DNA of 64,000 bases from Heligmosomoides polygyrus polygyrus (lineage: Eukaryota; Nematoda; Chromadorea; Rhabditida; Heligmosomidae): the NCBI GenBank assembly GCA_947396885.1, contig OX377202.1, positions 68,296,643 through 68,360,642 of the forward strand. The letters run 5' to 3'. Position 1 is the first letter of the stretch. Every line of letters begins with the position of its first letter. The notes beneath the pieces are model-generated. The model saw only the letters and a program-made list of their open reading frames with translations, was not told the DNA's origin and did not search any database. This document shows positions 45,446-56,680 of the stretch, piece after piece. The translations under genes were made by a program, and so were the position numbers.

Positions 45446-46668
45446 CCCTCACTCGTTTTTTACTGGATCTAATTGCTGGTCCGCCTTTACAGGTCTCCTC
45501 CCTCCCCCCCCCTCCCCCCATCTTCCTAGTCCCAACTCCTGCCCAATTCCTTGTTTATATTATTGATCCCTTGCTGGTCTCTTCTTGCTGGTTTTTTTTC
45601 CTGGTCGCTCCTCCTGGTTGTTCCTTTCCTTCCTAGTAACTCTTCTGGTCCACCCCTTACTTCTCTTCTCCACCATCCTCTTAGTGGTCCTCCCCCATGC
45701 TCACGGCAGACGTCGGTGACACGTATTCGGAGCCTGGACGCTCAGAAACGCGCGCAGTTGCCGCTGTATCAAGCAGGAGGAGGCTGCCCTTTTTCGGCTG
45801 CAGCAGCATCCCATGTTGAATTGTGAATGCGGCCGCTCGGTGTTACCTCTTCTGACTTCAGAAGCCTGTTGCGCGACGTAATGGACCCGTCTTCTGAATC
45901 TAGACGTTCAGAAACGCGCGCAGATGTCGCTGTGTCAAGCAGGAGGAGGCTGCGCTCCCTTTGCTGCAGCAACATCCCATGTTGAAAGGGAAACTTGCGA
46001 GGTTTGATGAGGTTTATCTCGCGCTGTTTTGATCACTAAAACGTCATCGAAGGCCTCCCTTTAGTGGTTCTATTGCTGGACCCTTTACTGATACCCCTTT
46101 ATTGACCCCTTACTGGTCTCCGCTTTGAATGGTCCTTCACTGGTACTCCATTTTTTGGTCCCCTTCACTGGAACCCCACCCCCCCCCTTTCACCGCTTCC
46201 CATTGGTCCCACCTTCACTGGTTTGATGAACCCTTTACAGGTCTCCCCCTCCCCGCTTGGACTGAACCCCCGTCCTTCATCAGTCCCACCCTCACTGGTC
46301 GCGCGCCTACACCCCTCCCCCAACCCCCTGGGCTTGCTCGAGAGTCCAGTGGCTCCCTTACGAGATAGTGGAGCCGAAGACATTTGCACGCCTCTGTTAA
46401 AAGTGCGGGAGGTAGAAGGCCACCCCGCCACTGGTCCCCTTTACTGGTCCCCCTTTATTGTCAACCCTTTGCCGGTTCACCCTTCACTGGCCCACCCCTT
46501 CTTCGTCGGTCCCTACTACTGCTCCCATCTTCACTGGTCCTCGACCTACTGGTCCCCTTTTCACTGGTCCCGCTATCCTTCACCGGTCCCCATTACTGGA
46601 TCCATCCTCACCGGTCCCACCCCATTCACTCCCCCCCCCCCTCACTGGCACCCATTGCTGGTCCCACC
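45446..46668 (+). repeat. CACTGGTCCC degenerate minisatellite
   Basis: Pyrimidine-rich strand made of irregular copies of (T)TTACTGGTCCCC and TTCACTGGTCCCAC, roughly 15-20 bp apart, densest at 46060-46665. It resumes at 48080 beyond hAT-like element 3. The long Pro-rich frames here are by-products. A block of the 42-bp minisatellite and an 84-bp duplication lie inside (45695-45986). Confidence 0.75.
45737..45986 (+). repeat. 84-bp direct duplication
   Basis: 45737-45820 and 45903-45986 are about 90% alike, 166 bp apart. Both start GACG-TCAGAAACGCGCGCAG and end CCCATGTTGAA. The sequence between them contains 42-bp minisatellite words (CTTCTGAATC, GCGCGACGTA). Confidence 0.75.
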
Positions 46669-47312
46669 CAGGAGTGTGCGTTTACCGGTTACCGATTTAC
46701 CGGTTTAACGGATTTACCGGCATTTTCGCGATAAATTCTTTTTACGAAAATTCCGGTAAATTCCCAAATTTACCGGAAAATTTAACGACCTTTTTCATAC
46801 AAAATCATGTTCCTATCTATCGAATAGAGAAGGAAACATACTACCAATCTCAGTTTAGAATTGATTGCTGCTATCTTCTCTGATAACTTGCTATTAGTGT
46901 TCGTGGTCTCAACCTCATTAAAACATCCATGCTCACATTAGGAGGCGGAGATGGTGCGCTCCAGTGTTAAAGCGCGCTCCACTGGAATAGTACCTCGCGC
47001 TGAGACTTCCCACACGACATGAGACAATTTGGACTAGAGATAATGAAGCTCTCAGAATAGGCGATCGCCAGAGGAATAACGAGAAGATACGCTCATGTCT
47101 TGTTCCCGTAATTTAGTTCAAGATGTAGGACACCGTAATGAACTCCGATAATCTATCTGATCTCCTGCTGGACTCTTAAGCCGTTTTCTCGTGTAAAAAA
47201 AGAAATTAAGTTCGTTATCATGTCACATTTCGTTGTTTTCTGGTGACTGGCTTTGCTCCAAAGTACAGCATAATATGTTGTTACAGGATGTTTTGTTGCG
47301 ATCCAAACTCTT

Positions 47313-47382
47313 GCGCCAGGCGGGACTCGTACCCGCATCTTCTGCTTTCCGGGAAGCGATGTTCGCCTTACACCACCGGCGC
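47313..47382 (-). pseudogene. tRNA-like core, left arm of copy C
   Basis: T-loop has a change (GGTACGAGTCC instead of GGTTCGAGTCC) that damages the B-box. Otherwise like the right-arm core. Confidence 0.5.
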
Positions 47383-47425
47383 TGTTTGATCCTAGGATAT
47401 CGCGGATGTTACGTGCGGTCAAACA

Positions 47426-47495
47426 GCGCCGGTGGTGTGAGGCGAACATCGCTGCCCGGAAAGCAGAAGATGCGGGTTCGAGTCCCGCCTGGCGC
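47426..47495 (+). pseudogene. tRNA-like core, right arm of copy C
   Basis: The acceptor stem GCGCCGG/CTGGCGC is complete with one G-U pair. T-arm and B-box are intact and the D-arm lacks GG. It is the best-preserved core, but still without a clear anticodon. Confidence 0.5.
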
Positions 47496-47584
47496 AAGAG
47501 TTTTGATCGCAACAAAACATCCTGTAACAGCAGTAGTCTCTCTACCAGCCGCTCCAGGCTCAAGCGAATGTGTTAAAACATTGC

Positions 47585-47985
47585 TACAGCATAATAGTTT
47601 AAAAAAGTGGTAGTGTAAGGTGTAAATCTTACTTTCATGGAATGGAATGATGATAATTGTGATAATTTCAAAAAGCAGTTAGTTTGTTAATCCAAAAGAA
47701 ATATAGCAATATTTGATTGAATGCCGGTTTTTTTAGAAATGTTGTTGTAGAGTTTTAATTAAGCTTTCATCTTTTTTAAAGCACTCATAATATAGATCAA
47801 TACACTTGTGCATTGTTAGGCCTCCGCCTGCGTTGTTTGCTTTAGGATGACATATGCATGATAAAATGAAGATGACATGGTTTTTCTGAGCGTGGTGATG
47901 TTTTGGTGAAATGCTTTACGCTTTTTTACATTACCGCCGTTTAAAATCATTGTTTTTGAGGGAATATTAAATTTTGAAAAAATTA
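47585..47985. other. Interior of hAT-like element 3, no gene recognised
   Basis: AT-rich, with short frames only. Confidence 0.5.
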
Positions 47986-48079
47986 GCGGATTTACCGAGT
48001 TTACCGGAATTTACTGGCGAATTTCCGCGTTAAAATATGCGGTAAAAATTTATCGGCGGCAAATCAGCGCACACCCCTG

Positions 48080-48215
48080 GTCCCACTTTCACTGGTACCC
48101 CCTTTACTGGTCCCCTCTTCACTGGTTCCCCTTTATTGGTCAACCCTTTACCGGTGGCTCCTTACTGGACCACCATCCTTCACCACTGCACCATTACGGG
48201 TCTACCTTCACTGGT
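48080..48215 (+). repeat. CACTGGTCCC minisatellite, continued
   Basis: Resumes directly after the right target duplication of hAT-like element 3. Confidence 0.75.
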
Positions 48216-48224
48216 AACACGTCC

Positions 48225-48545
48225 TCTAAATCCGAACACCCCTTTCGCGACATTGGTGACACTTCTTCTGAACCAAGCACCTGATGAAGGACGTCGGTGA
48301 CATGTCTTCTCAAGTCGCCGGACGTCCTTTGCGTGACATCAGTTACACGTGTTCTTAACCCAGACACCATTTACGCGATATCAGTGACACGTCGTTTGAA
48401 TCCAAATATCCCTTGCGCGATATAGGTGACACCTCTTCTGAACTCGGACGCTCGCTTTCACGACATCTGTGACACATGTTCGTAACTCGGTCGCCCTTTG
48501 CGTGACATCGGCGACACGGCTTCCTCTCAACACGACGTAGGTGAC
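48225..48545 (+). repeat. 42-bp minisatellite, main block
   Basis: Seven to eight consecutive diverged monomers of about 42 bp. The shared parts are GCGACATCGGTGACACGTC, then CTTCTGAA, then a GGACGCCCTTT segment. This block defines the family that appears in smaller pieces at 31.6, 33.1, 37.3, 39.7, 40.6 and 45.7 kb. Confidence 0.85.
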
Positions 48546-48549
48546 ACCA

Positions 48550-49862
48550 CACAACTACAACTGTCCCCCCCCCCCCCATCGCCACACTTTCGCCTAACAC
48601 ACTCCTCCAGCACTCTTGTGCACACAAACAAACAGACAAACAAACGACACGACCGTTCTCGCTTATATATAGTTGGATCTGCTATGCTTGTCGATCTGTA
48701 CTGCTTCTTTAGGATGTTGAACCCAATGCAGTAATTGCACCCAATCACAACAACGTATGTGATGTATGCTGCAGCTTCGCCTTTCAGAGTGTGCTTCAAG
48801 GACAGGAACCTTTCTTGGTCAGGAACTGATATTATTGTGTATGAGCGCCTGGAATACCGACCAGAAAGCGTTGAACTTTCTGAAGTCTACTGAGAAGGTT
48901 GGAACCTCGAGAAGGGGTCTCCTGAGCAACACTCCGTTCCTGCGGAGGCGCGATCCCATTTTTCGACGTGCAATTCCTGCCACTACTGCCAGTAACAGTA
49001 CGGTTCCCGTTGCTGCATTATTGACAGCCGGCTATTAGAACTGTTTGCTGAGACTTTTCCTCCATTCTAGAGTCCACTTTGTTTTGCCAGCGCATGATCG
49101 TGATGTCAAGCTCGTACGATTCTGTTTGAAAGTGGTCGTTCAAATCCGTTATGAGAGTTTCACGCTCCTTTTGTGAGAGCGTGAGTATGTTGCATCAACT
49201 GCTTCTTTTCGCAGTTATCGCTAATGCAGCATGCATACTTGAATACAATCACCGTTTAAAAATGATGGGACTCGAAGGAAATCAATACTGATCTTTTAGG
49301 CCGAATAGTGCTCGCACCATTCGTTTCAACTATACGCATTCAGAACAAGTATTATAACAAATTGTTCAACCTTTTCTTCTTCAGAGTTGCGCGTTGGATG
49401 GAGGTCCTACCCATTCTTCTCTCCCTGGAAATTCTTCAGTCCGAAAATAGCTTTATTTTCAAGAAGAAATTGGAGAAGTTTGATGTACTGCAGCTTATAG
49501 AAAGAGAGGTTGCTCAATAATAGTTCCAGGAAGGGGAGCGATGTTCAAAACGACGTGCGGTTATTATTGTCGTTTGTATTCTACATCACCGACGCTTGGT
49601 CCTATGCACCTTCCCAAGAAGCAATTTCTATGTTCTCACTCTAAACTCCTTTGACCACTTGAAAAAGTATAGCTGAGCAAAATTTATTTATAAATTCATT
49701 TCCTTTTTCCTCGTCATCTACTGGAGAACCGACAATCATTGTTCTTTTTTTATTCCTCAGGTCTATTTTTTAAAATTTTTCATCGCTGTGTCTCTGGGTC
49801 TCTGGGTCTTGTTCAATTTGTTCTTGTTCATGCTTCCATTGTAGGCGTACCTTTGCGTGCTC
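48550..49862. other. No gene recognised
   Basis: Frames at 48766-49038 and 49308-49520 (plus) are 70-90 codons long with no recognisable domain. No repeats stand out. Confidence 0.4.
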
Positions 49863-49865
49863 AAA

Positions 49866-49924
<59 letters not shown>

Positions 49925-49925
49925 A
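49863..49925 (+). repeat. (AAAT)n microsatellite
   Basis: About 15 perfect AAAT units. Confidence 0.95.
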
Positions 49926-50001
49926 CTTGCTGTTCATCAGATCTATTCTGTTGAGTTGAATAATTTTTCCAGCCCTTACATTGTTTTTCCTCAGCTTGTT
50001 A

Positions 50002-50882
50002 CCAGGCTGTCCAATAATTCTTGTCCGAAAATTTCACCATTTTTAATTTTTTTTTCAACTTTCTTGAAAAGCAAGTCTGTTCAACAATATAATCACCACA
50101 GTTATCCACAACAGTGGCCCATCGATTGGGCAGGTCGCCGATGCCCTTCGCCCAGAACTCCGGGGGCTGCGACTCGAAGAAGTCCGCGCTGTCGGATTTG
50201 AGGTTGTCGTAGTTGGTGAATTTTCCTCCGGCCAAATGGTGCTTCAGCGGGCGGAACAAGTGGTAGTCGGAGGGGGGGAGGTCCGGGGAATACGGCGGAT
50301 GGGCAACCGTCTCCCAGCCGAGCGTCGCCAACTTCTGCTGGGTCTCCTTCGCCACGTGGGGGCGCGCGTAGTCGTGCAGCAGGTGGACCGAGGCCCGTCG
50401 GGGACGCTTTTCTCGGATGGCGGCGGCTAGTTTCTCGAGCTGATCGGTGTAGATGGAGGCGGTGACCGTCCTGCCTTGCGGGAGCAGCTCGAAATACAGC
50501 ATGCCCTTGGCGTCCCACCAGAAGGCCTCCCGCTGTGCCCCCTGTCCTCGAGGCTCGTGTCGCCGCTCTCGAAACGATTGAGCCAGCGCCTGACTGTGCG
50601 TTGGGACACTGCATCCTCCTTGCACGCTCTGCAGATGTTGGCGACCGTGGAGCCTGTGTCGTTGCCCAGCAGCCACTCGTAGTACATGAACGTACGAATT
50701 CGACCTTGGTCCATTTTAGCTTGTACTGGTAGCTAGACGCGGGGACTACGCCTTATATACCCCTGGCGTGGAACTCTGGAGAATCTTCTAGAAGGTTTTT
50801 ACACTTGCCTGATATTATAACACTTCTAAGGAAAATTATAGAATTTTGAAAATTTTCGGACAGAAATTATTGGACAGCCTGG
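50002..50882. mobile_element. mariner element, internally deleted
   Basis: An 881-bp element flanked by TA. Inverted ends of about 30 bp start CCAGGCTGTCCAATAATTCT on the left, with a close match on the right. Full mariners are about 1.3 kb, so roughly 400 bp are missing. The GC-rich transposase remnant differs from its AT-rich flanks, a sign of fairly recent arrival. Confidence 0.92.
50030..50714 (-). pseudogene. mariner transposase (deleted and frameshifted)
   Basis: Minus strand. The N-terminal part (50714 to about 50500) has the mariner helix-turn-helix (SQRTVRRWLNRFESGDTSLE). It then jumps in another frame to the C-terminal half: WWDAKGMLYFELLPQGRTV, HDYARPHVA with the second catalytic Asp, and YSPDLPPSDYHLF with the third (D34D type). 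The segment with the first catalytic Asp is deleted, so it cannot be active. Ends can still be recognised by a related enzyme. Confidence 0.88.
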
Positions 50883-50899
50883 TACAACGCTTTTAGTTG

Positions 50900-51298
50900 C
50901 TGTGTTCCCGCGTACCTTCGTTTTTTTCTTACTGACGTATACCAACCCTGGGTGTTTTTGTTTTTCCATTCTTTGTAGAAGCAGAGCTCAGTACCAAAAA
51001 AGCTCAGTACCAATGAAATGCTGACAATGGGAGACAATGATAGACATTAGCCACCACTAGGGCAACAAATCTATGCTGTTTTCCCTAATTTCATTTTTGA
51101 GGGCTCCTTCCATCGAGATGATTCTGGCCTCATCTGTTTTCATAGTTTTCGTAGTTTTTCGTTTTTTAATCTTCTTTTTTATTCTTCTGCTCCCCTATAT
51201 TTTCACGCATCTTGGCACATCTACGGCGCACTCATTTTAGTGTACAAAATAAATAAATAAATAAAAAAATAAATACTAGGTGACCATGGCACTTTGAG
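50900..51298. other. No gene recognised
   Basis: AT-rich sequence with a second short AAAT run at about 51248-51271. Confidence 0.5.

Positions 51299-51363
<65 letters not shown>
51299..51363 (+). repeat. (TA)n microsatellite
   Basis: About 32 TA units. The IYIY-type frames here are by-products. Confidence 0.95.
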
Positions 51364-51366
<3 letters not shown>

Positions 51367-52797
51367 CGGGTGCAGCTTCAAACCCTGATTCCAAAAATTT
51401 GAAACCCATCTGTGGACGGAGTTACGGACTATTATCAGTTTGTATCCATTGCCTTCTAGCTGACGCAATCGGGCAAATCACAGGAGAGCGAGCTGAAGTA
51501 GGGGTAGGGTAGCAACTACGTTAGCTGCCGAGCAGTTAGGGTGTAGGAGATATGCAAGCGGTGCGGTGAAACAGGGTGGTTTGTGGTCTGACGCCTTGTA
51601 ATGCAGGACTTTCCAACGTCTTAAAAAAGATCTGCCACGATCAACCAAAGCTCTCTATGTCAAATCGCAATGGAAAGCTCATCTGAGAGGACTAGCTTTT
51701 GCACTGACAATTTCATACTGACACTGAGATCCAATATATTATGAATAGTTGCTATATACATGGCGGGAAAACAATGCGCTATACTGGCAACTGTGAAATA
51801 CCGATACGAAATGGCATAACTCTTTTTTGAGTTCTTGCAACCATGAAAGCCTCAATCAACGACTCCTCGCAATTGATTGTAAAGGCCATTCTCAGAGTCA
51901 CGCAAAGAAATTTCCAAATCTGACTTCATCAAAATTGAATTTTTCAACTTATTCGTTAAGGATCTTATCAGTAAACCCGACGCGCGATGGTGCTACCGAC
52001 GCTGGGATTTCTATTATTTTTTCTATAACTCCGGGTGTTAAAAAAATCGCCTAGAGATTTTATTTAAGGCATTGATCACCCACATGTAAGTACGGATGAT
52101 AAGATCATAGTGATCGATTTTGCGTCGCCAAAGAGAACCCTCTTATTAATTAACCGTTCTCTAACACATGGTTCGTGTTTAAGACTGCGATTGGTTATGG
52201 TGGGTTACTATAGGCATGGGTGAGTAAAGACCGCTCACTCATACCACTGACCCTTGCTCACCCATCTTACAGTAACCTACCTTATTCAACCTTTTCAAAG
52301 TGCCAATCGGCCGTAATTTTAAAACGAACCTCATGTAGGTGATGAAAGCCTTTAATAAACTCTCTAGTCACGTTTCGGTAAATAAACTTTTTCTCCTCTG
52401 AAAGTACCACAGTACAAAGGAAACTGGTCTCTTTTCTGGTGATCTGTTCCGTTGCGATTTGAAATAAAGGAGATAGTGAAGTAGAGACTTGAGAACTCCA
52501 CATTCTCTAAATTGATAGTGGATTATATCTATAAGAAAAAAGAGGAAAAATGTAAACCTTGGGTCTGACGATGGCATAAGACTCGAACTTTAACATGAAC
52601 GGATGTGAAGTGTCGGACCCTTTCCGTTCTCCTACCCGTTTCGTCCTCCTTGTCTACTTCCAGTTCTCTACACGGCCTACTTCTCTACTCTACAGGTGAC
52701 CGAGCTATTCCTTTTGTGGAGTTTGTGAGAAAAGTAATTCCCAACATTTTCAACCTCCAGTGCAGTGAAAGTTCTATAATGATTTTACCCGTTTTTC
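51364..52797. other. No gene recognised
   Basis: Only short frames. One imperfect inverted repeat (about 52198-52225 with 52254-52277) surrounds a GAGTAAAGACC segment. Confidence 0.45.
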
Positions 52798-53015
52798 TGC
52801 ATTCTGCATACAAGTGAAATAATTCATAACATTCAGCTTTCAATGGCATTACAGTCTACTGCGGCAAACATGCAAATGGTGATCTGCAACGACGTATCAC
52901 TATCATTTCGCGGCCATCAAAACAACGTATATAAGCACCACGAATCATTCAGGAGTTTCATTCTTGTTTTTGTTCGGTCAATAAAGTGTTCTTCAAATCG
53001 ACGTCCTCTCCAGCA
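52798..53015 (+). repeat. BEL/Pao 5' LTR
   Basis: Begins TGCATTCTGCA and ends CTCTCCAGCA. Contains a TATATAAG box (about 52929) and an AATAAA signal (about 52980). The homology with the 3' LTR starts here; if the true start is further left, that part is lost in one copy. Confidence 0.85.
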
Positions 53016-53017
53016 AA

Positions 53018-53035
53018 TGGCGACTACGGCAGGGT
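53018..53035 (+). other. Putative primer binding site
   Basis: TGGCGACTACGGCAGGG, two bases after the LTR, has the TGG start expected for pairing with a tRNA 3' end. I could not name the tRNA. Confidence 0.55.
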
Positions 53036-53193
53036 CCGGGAGTCAGTAAAGCCGATCGACGTCAATTCGCTGCACCACGGTTCACATACCCACCTCACCC
53101 AGTCCCCCTCCAGTTCTTCCAGAGTCGCTGTTATTCGACGACCTACGTCAAACTTCGTCCACAGTACTCCCTCCACTTCATTGAATCAGTTTC

Positions 53194-54640
53194 GTGTCTA
53201 GTTCACGCCCCTGTCTACGCCACGTTCGACGACAAATCGGGATTCGAAAGAGACAACTCATCAGTCAATGCGAGAACATCAAGCAGATCCTTCACGACCA
53301 CGACCTCCCAGAAAAAGGCGCAACATTTACTCCGTTCAGCAACGAAGAACTCATTGACCTCAGAGAAGAGCTTGTTGAAGCTCGGGATCAGCTGCATGAA
53401 ACCTATACCAGAGTCGAACAACTCCACGTCGAGTGGTCTATCGCACAAAAATCACATCCTGAACAACAGCAGGCCTTCCTTCAATACCTTGAGAAGTACG
53501 GCGACTATACCAAGACGATTCAGGAAGCGAAGAGTACCTTGACGACGACAGACGAACTCCTTACATGCGTTTCTACAAAGTTCAACAAGCGTCACTTACA
53601 AATCACATTACAAATCCCATTCACCAACCAATCGCCCACATTTTCGATCAGCAATCGACTACCAGTCAGAACCCAAGAAGCATCAGCCTTACCCCTTCAA
53701 CCACTGAGAGACCCAACTTCCCCGATGAGTTTCGTCGGCGCTTCCATCCTGAGTCGGCTTGACCTTCCCACTTTCGATGGGAACCTGCTGGAATACCCAG
53801 AATTTTTTTCTCGTTACTCTACTCTGATCGGCAATAAGACGGAACTCGATGACACTACAAAGTTTTCGCTACTGAAATCCAGTCTACGAGGGAAAGCTCT
53901 CCAATCAATTCAAGGACTTGCTCTCACAGCTGTGAACTATCACATTGCGCTCGACATTCTCAAGAATCGCTATGACGATAAGGTAACAACGAGACACATA
54001 CCGTTCAGTCAACTCGCCAACCTGCCACCATGCGATCCAGAAGGAAAAGATCTACAAGCGCTCTACAACAAAATGTTTGCTTTGACTCGGCAACTACGTG
54101 CATATGAAGACGACGCCAAAGAAACCGCATTGGGAGCCATCCTCATCAACAAACTTCCTCGTCGTATTAAAAGCCAGATTTACGGCAAAACGGGAAACTC
54201 TCACAACCTTACTGCAACGGAGCTTATGCATATCTTGACAGAAATCGTCCACAAGGAAGCAATACTCCAGGAGATTGACTTCCACTGCAGGACTGTCATC
54301 AGCCTGAGAGAAGAAGGATACGTCAGTCTACAGAGACATCGAAGCCTTCAAAAGGAGCATCCACAACGGGAACTCAGTATTCTCGAAACAGTTCACGACC
54401 CAGGACAAAGACTCCAACGCCGACTGGGAGGGAAAGGCCAAAGGCGTGCAGCTTCTGCGAATAAAACCTGCATTCCAGCTATGACTGCACGAGATATACA
54501 TCTCCTCAACTTCGCAACCAGGTTACCAGAGACAAGAGGCTATGTTACAACTGTTTGTCAAGCCAACATCGAACACGGGAGTGTCAATCAAAACGGACAT
54601 GCAGAAAATGTTCCAAACGCCATCATACGTCATTATGCTT
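53194..54640 (+). pseudogene. BEL/Pao gag
   Basis: Structural protein of the retrotransposon. The first frame (from 53194) starts with a helical region, then DUF1759-type sequence around LDLPTFDGNLLEYPEFF and LLKSSLRGKALQSIQGL (about 53755-53930). It stays in frame to about 54290. After that the true frame is shifted and holds three zinc knuckles. The first, CSFC...H...C at 54447-54488, has a TAA codon inside it (54462). The second, CYNCLSSQHRTREC, starts at 54543. The third, CRKC...H...C, starts at about 54606. The open frame runs on to 54753 only as an out-of-frame read. Confidence 0.85.
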
Positions 54641-54760
54641 TCAACAGTCAACGAACAATCAAGATTCCGAGGAAAAACTGTATCCAGCAACTTCAAATTC
54701 GAAGCCTCGATAGCCAAGAACACAGCAGGTACACTTTGCTACCGACTCTATAATCACAAA

Positions 54761-54928
54761 AACCAACGACACCGACACTACCGACAAGAATACAGTAACC
54801 ACAACGCAATTTTCATCTAATACGACGTCCAAATCATCACTAAAAACCAACAATACCGACACTACCGACAAGAATATAGTGGCTACAACTCAGCTTTCAT
54901 CTAACACGACGTCCACATCTTCACAACC
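54761..54928 (+). repeat. 84-bp tandem duplication between gag and protease
   Basis: Two units (54761-54844, 54845-54928) about 80-85% alike, rich in Thr and Ser codons (TDTTDK and SSNTTS type). The length is a multiple of three, so the frame is kept. Confidence 0.85.
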
Positions 54929-54929
54929 T

Positions 54930-55600
54930 GCTGTCCTGTTCCTGTGCACTGAAGTAGAGGTCTTCAATCCTAGCAACCCAAATGCAAGAGTGAGATCTAC
55001 TGTCTTCCTCGACAGTATCTAGAAAAAGCTATATCATCATCAAACTAGCATCGATTCTCCAACTACCTGTTGAAAAATCAGAAGAAATCTATGCTCACAT
55101 TCGGAACGCTTAACCCACTTCCGTTCTTAGCCACACAACATACACTCGGGATTCAAACGTCTAAAGGAGCTCACATCCTTTCCGTCAAGGCTCTTCAGTT
55201 CCTGACAAGTGATGCAAAGGTGGCCACGATCACGGAAAAAACGGGGAACTTCATCAGTCTACTTAAGACACCCAAAAAACCTGACATTCTTATTGGTGCA
55301 GATTACTTCTGGGATGTTCTCCTGTACGACAACTTCCATGTGAAGAACCTATGCGACGGCTATCAGCTGGTACATTCCTCTATTGGAGATATAATCACTG
55401 GGAAACCCCTCCGTCCAATGAAATCGATTGACTATTGTTACAGCTCGTCATCTTCCGACGACGAGAGAGTAGATGACCTGTTACAACGGTTCTGGACAAT
55501 GGACACGCAAGGCACACTAGACAGCGTTGTCAGTACAGACGACGAAATTTGTCTAAAGAACTTCAACGAGACTAAACACTACGACAATGCCGAAGGAAGA
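54930..55600 (+). pseudogene. BEL/Pao aspartic protease (DUF1758 type)
   Basis: Starts at about 54933 with VLFLCTEVEVFNP. The catalytic motif region reads LDSI followed by a TAG stop (55020-55022) where an Asp-Ser-Gly type motif is expected, so the active site is lost. The C-terminal half continues in another frame from 55070 and contains PDILIGADYFWDVL, a hallmark of this family. Confidence 0.8.
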
Positions 55601-56680
55601 TACGTTGTTTAGCTTCCATTCAAGGGAGATAAAAAGGATCTTCCGTCCAATATTCAACTCGCTTACGCCAGACTCGTCCAAAACATCAAGATGTTGAGAC
55701 ATAAACCTGATCTCCTCGAGGAATACCACAGAATCATCCAGGATCAAATCACGCGTAAGATCATAGAAGAGGTTCATGAGAATCAACTCCCTTGCTATTG
55801 TCACTATTTGGCACACCATGCCGTCATCTCTGAGTCCAGTACAACACCGAAAGTACGTTGCGTCTACGATGGATCGGCTAAAAGCAAGAACAATCCTTGT
55901 CTAACAGTCTGCTGTTTCGCGGACCAGTACTACTTCCAGATCTCTCAGAAGTATTACTACGCACACGGCTGAGTCCCATTATCATAGCAAGTGACATTGA
56001 AAAGGCATTCTCGATGATTGGCCTGGACGATGAATGCAAGGACTTCACTCGCTTTTAGTGGGAAAGAGATCCTCAGTAATCCCTTACTGGAGACAACGTT
56101 GTCACCTATAGATTTCGAAGAGTACCCTTCGGTTTGATCTCGTCTCCTTTCCTGTTTGCTGGCACTATACGATATCATCTCTCAATGACGGAAACAAAAC
56201 TCGCGAAAGAACTCACCCGCAATACCTACGTGGACAATATATTCTACGGTGTCAACACAATCGAACAAGGGAAGAAATTCTATACTGAGTCGAAGGACCT
56301 CTTTCTGCAAGCAGGCATGAATCTCCGGCAGTATGTAAGCAATTCCAAAAAGCTGAATGACTTTTTCGCTAGTTTGGAGAAGGAAGCTTCAAAATTGAGT
56401 GACACTACCAAAATTCTTGGCATCCTGTGGAACACTAAAGAAGACAAATTCATTATCCGACTTCCTGCACTACCAAATTCTGATACAACGTGGACAAAGC
56501 GACAAGTTCTGAAGATGGTGGCAAAGAGGTATGACCCGCTAGGTTGGTGTGCTCTTGTTCTCTTTACCAGTAAACTCTTCTTACAGTTTCTATGGAAAGA
56601 GAAACTAGGATGGGATGACGTCCTACCAAGTCACCTCATCAAAATGTGGAACGAAATAACTTTGAGCTGGAACACATCAA
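55600..56680 (+). pseudogene. BEL/Pao reverse transcriptase
   Basis: A TAG stop at 55610 splits the linker. RT follows with CVYDGSAKSKNNPCL (about 55859), a frame change near 55900-55969, then ASDIEKAFSMIGL with motif A Asp (about 55993). Stops lie at about 56057 and 56078. RVPFGLISSPFLF (motif B) is near 56118, and YVDN (about 56227) replaces the usual YVDD of motif C. From 55969 on, the frame is constant to 58242. Confidence 0.88.

Larger units (their letters stand above)
47275..47584. mobile_element. Foldback element with two inverted tRNA-like cores, copy C
   Basis: Here both arms carry the tRNA-like core (47313-47382 minus and 47426-47495 plus), head to head around a short centre with CCTAGG. 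The right side keeps the outer arm (CTACCAGCCGCTCCAGGCTC) seen in copy B, while the left side is shorter. Confidence 0.72.
46669..48079. mobile_element. hAT-like non-autonomous element 3
   Basis: A 1411-bp element inserted in the CACTGGTCCC minisatellite. The 8-bp flanks are GTCCCACC (46661-46668) and GTCCCACT (48080-48087), which differ by one base. The ends are CAGGAGTGTGCG on the left and CAGGGGTGTGCG on the opposite strand at the right. Both subterminal zones are built from TTTACCGG words. There is no transposase. A tRNA foldback element sits inside. Confidence 0.75.

Noticed and set aside
45289..46883. Several Pro/Ser-rich frames of 80-160 codons
   Set aside because: Produced by the pyrimidine-rich CACTGGTCCC minisatellite in three frames at once.
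24301..47500. CRISPR-like array of repeats and spacers
   Set aside because: Eukaryotic context; the repeats are transposons and minisatellites without regular unique spacers.
49999..50614. Second and third frames opposite the mariner transposase
   Set aside because: Shadow frames of GC-rich coding sequence; only the frames with mariner motifs are real.
51221..51512. IYIY-rich frames
   Set aside because: Translation of the (TA)n microsatellite.
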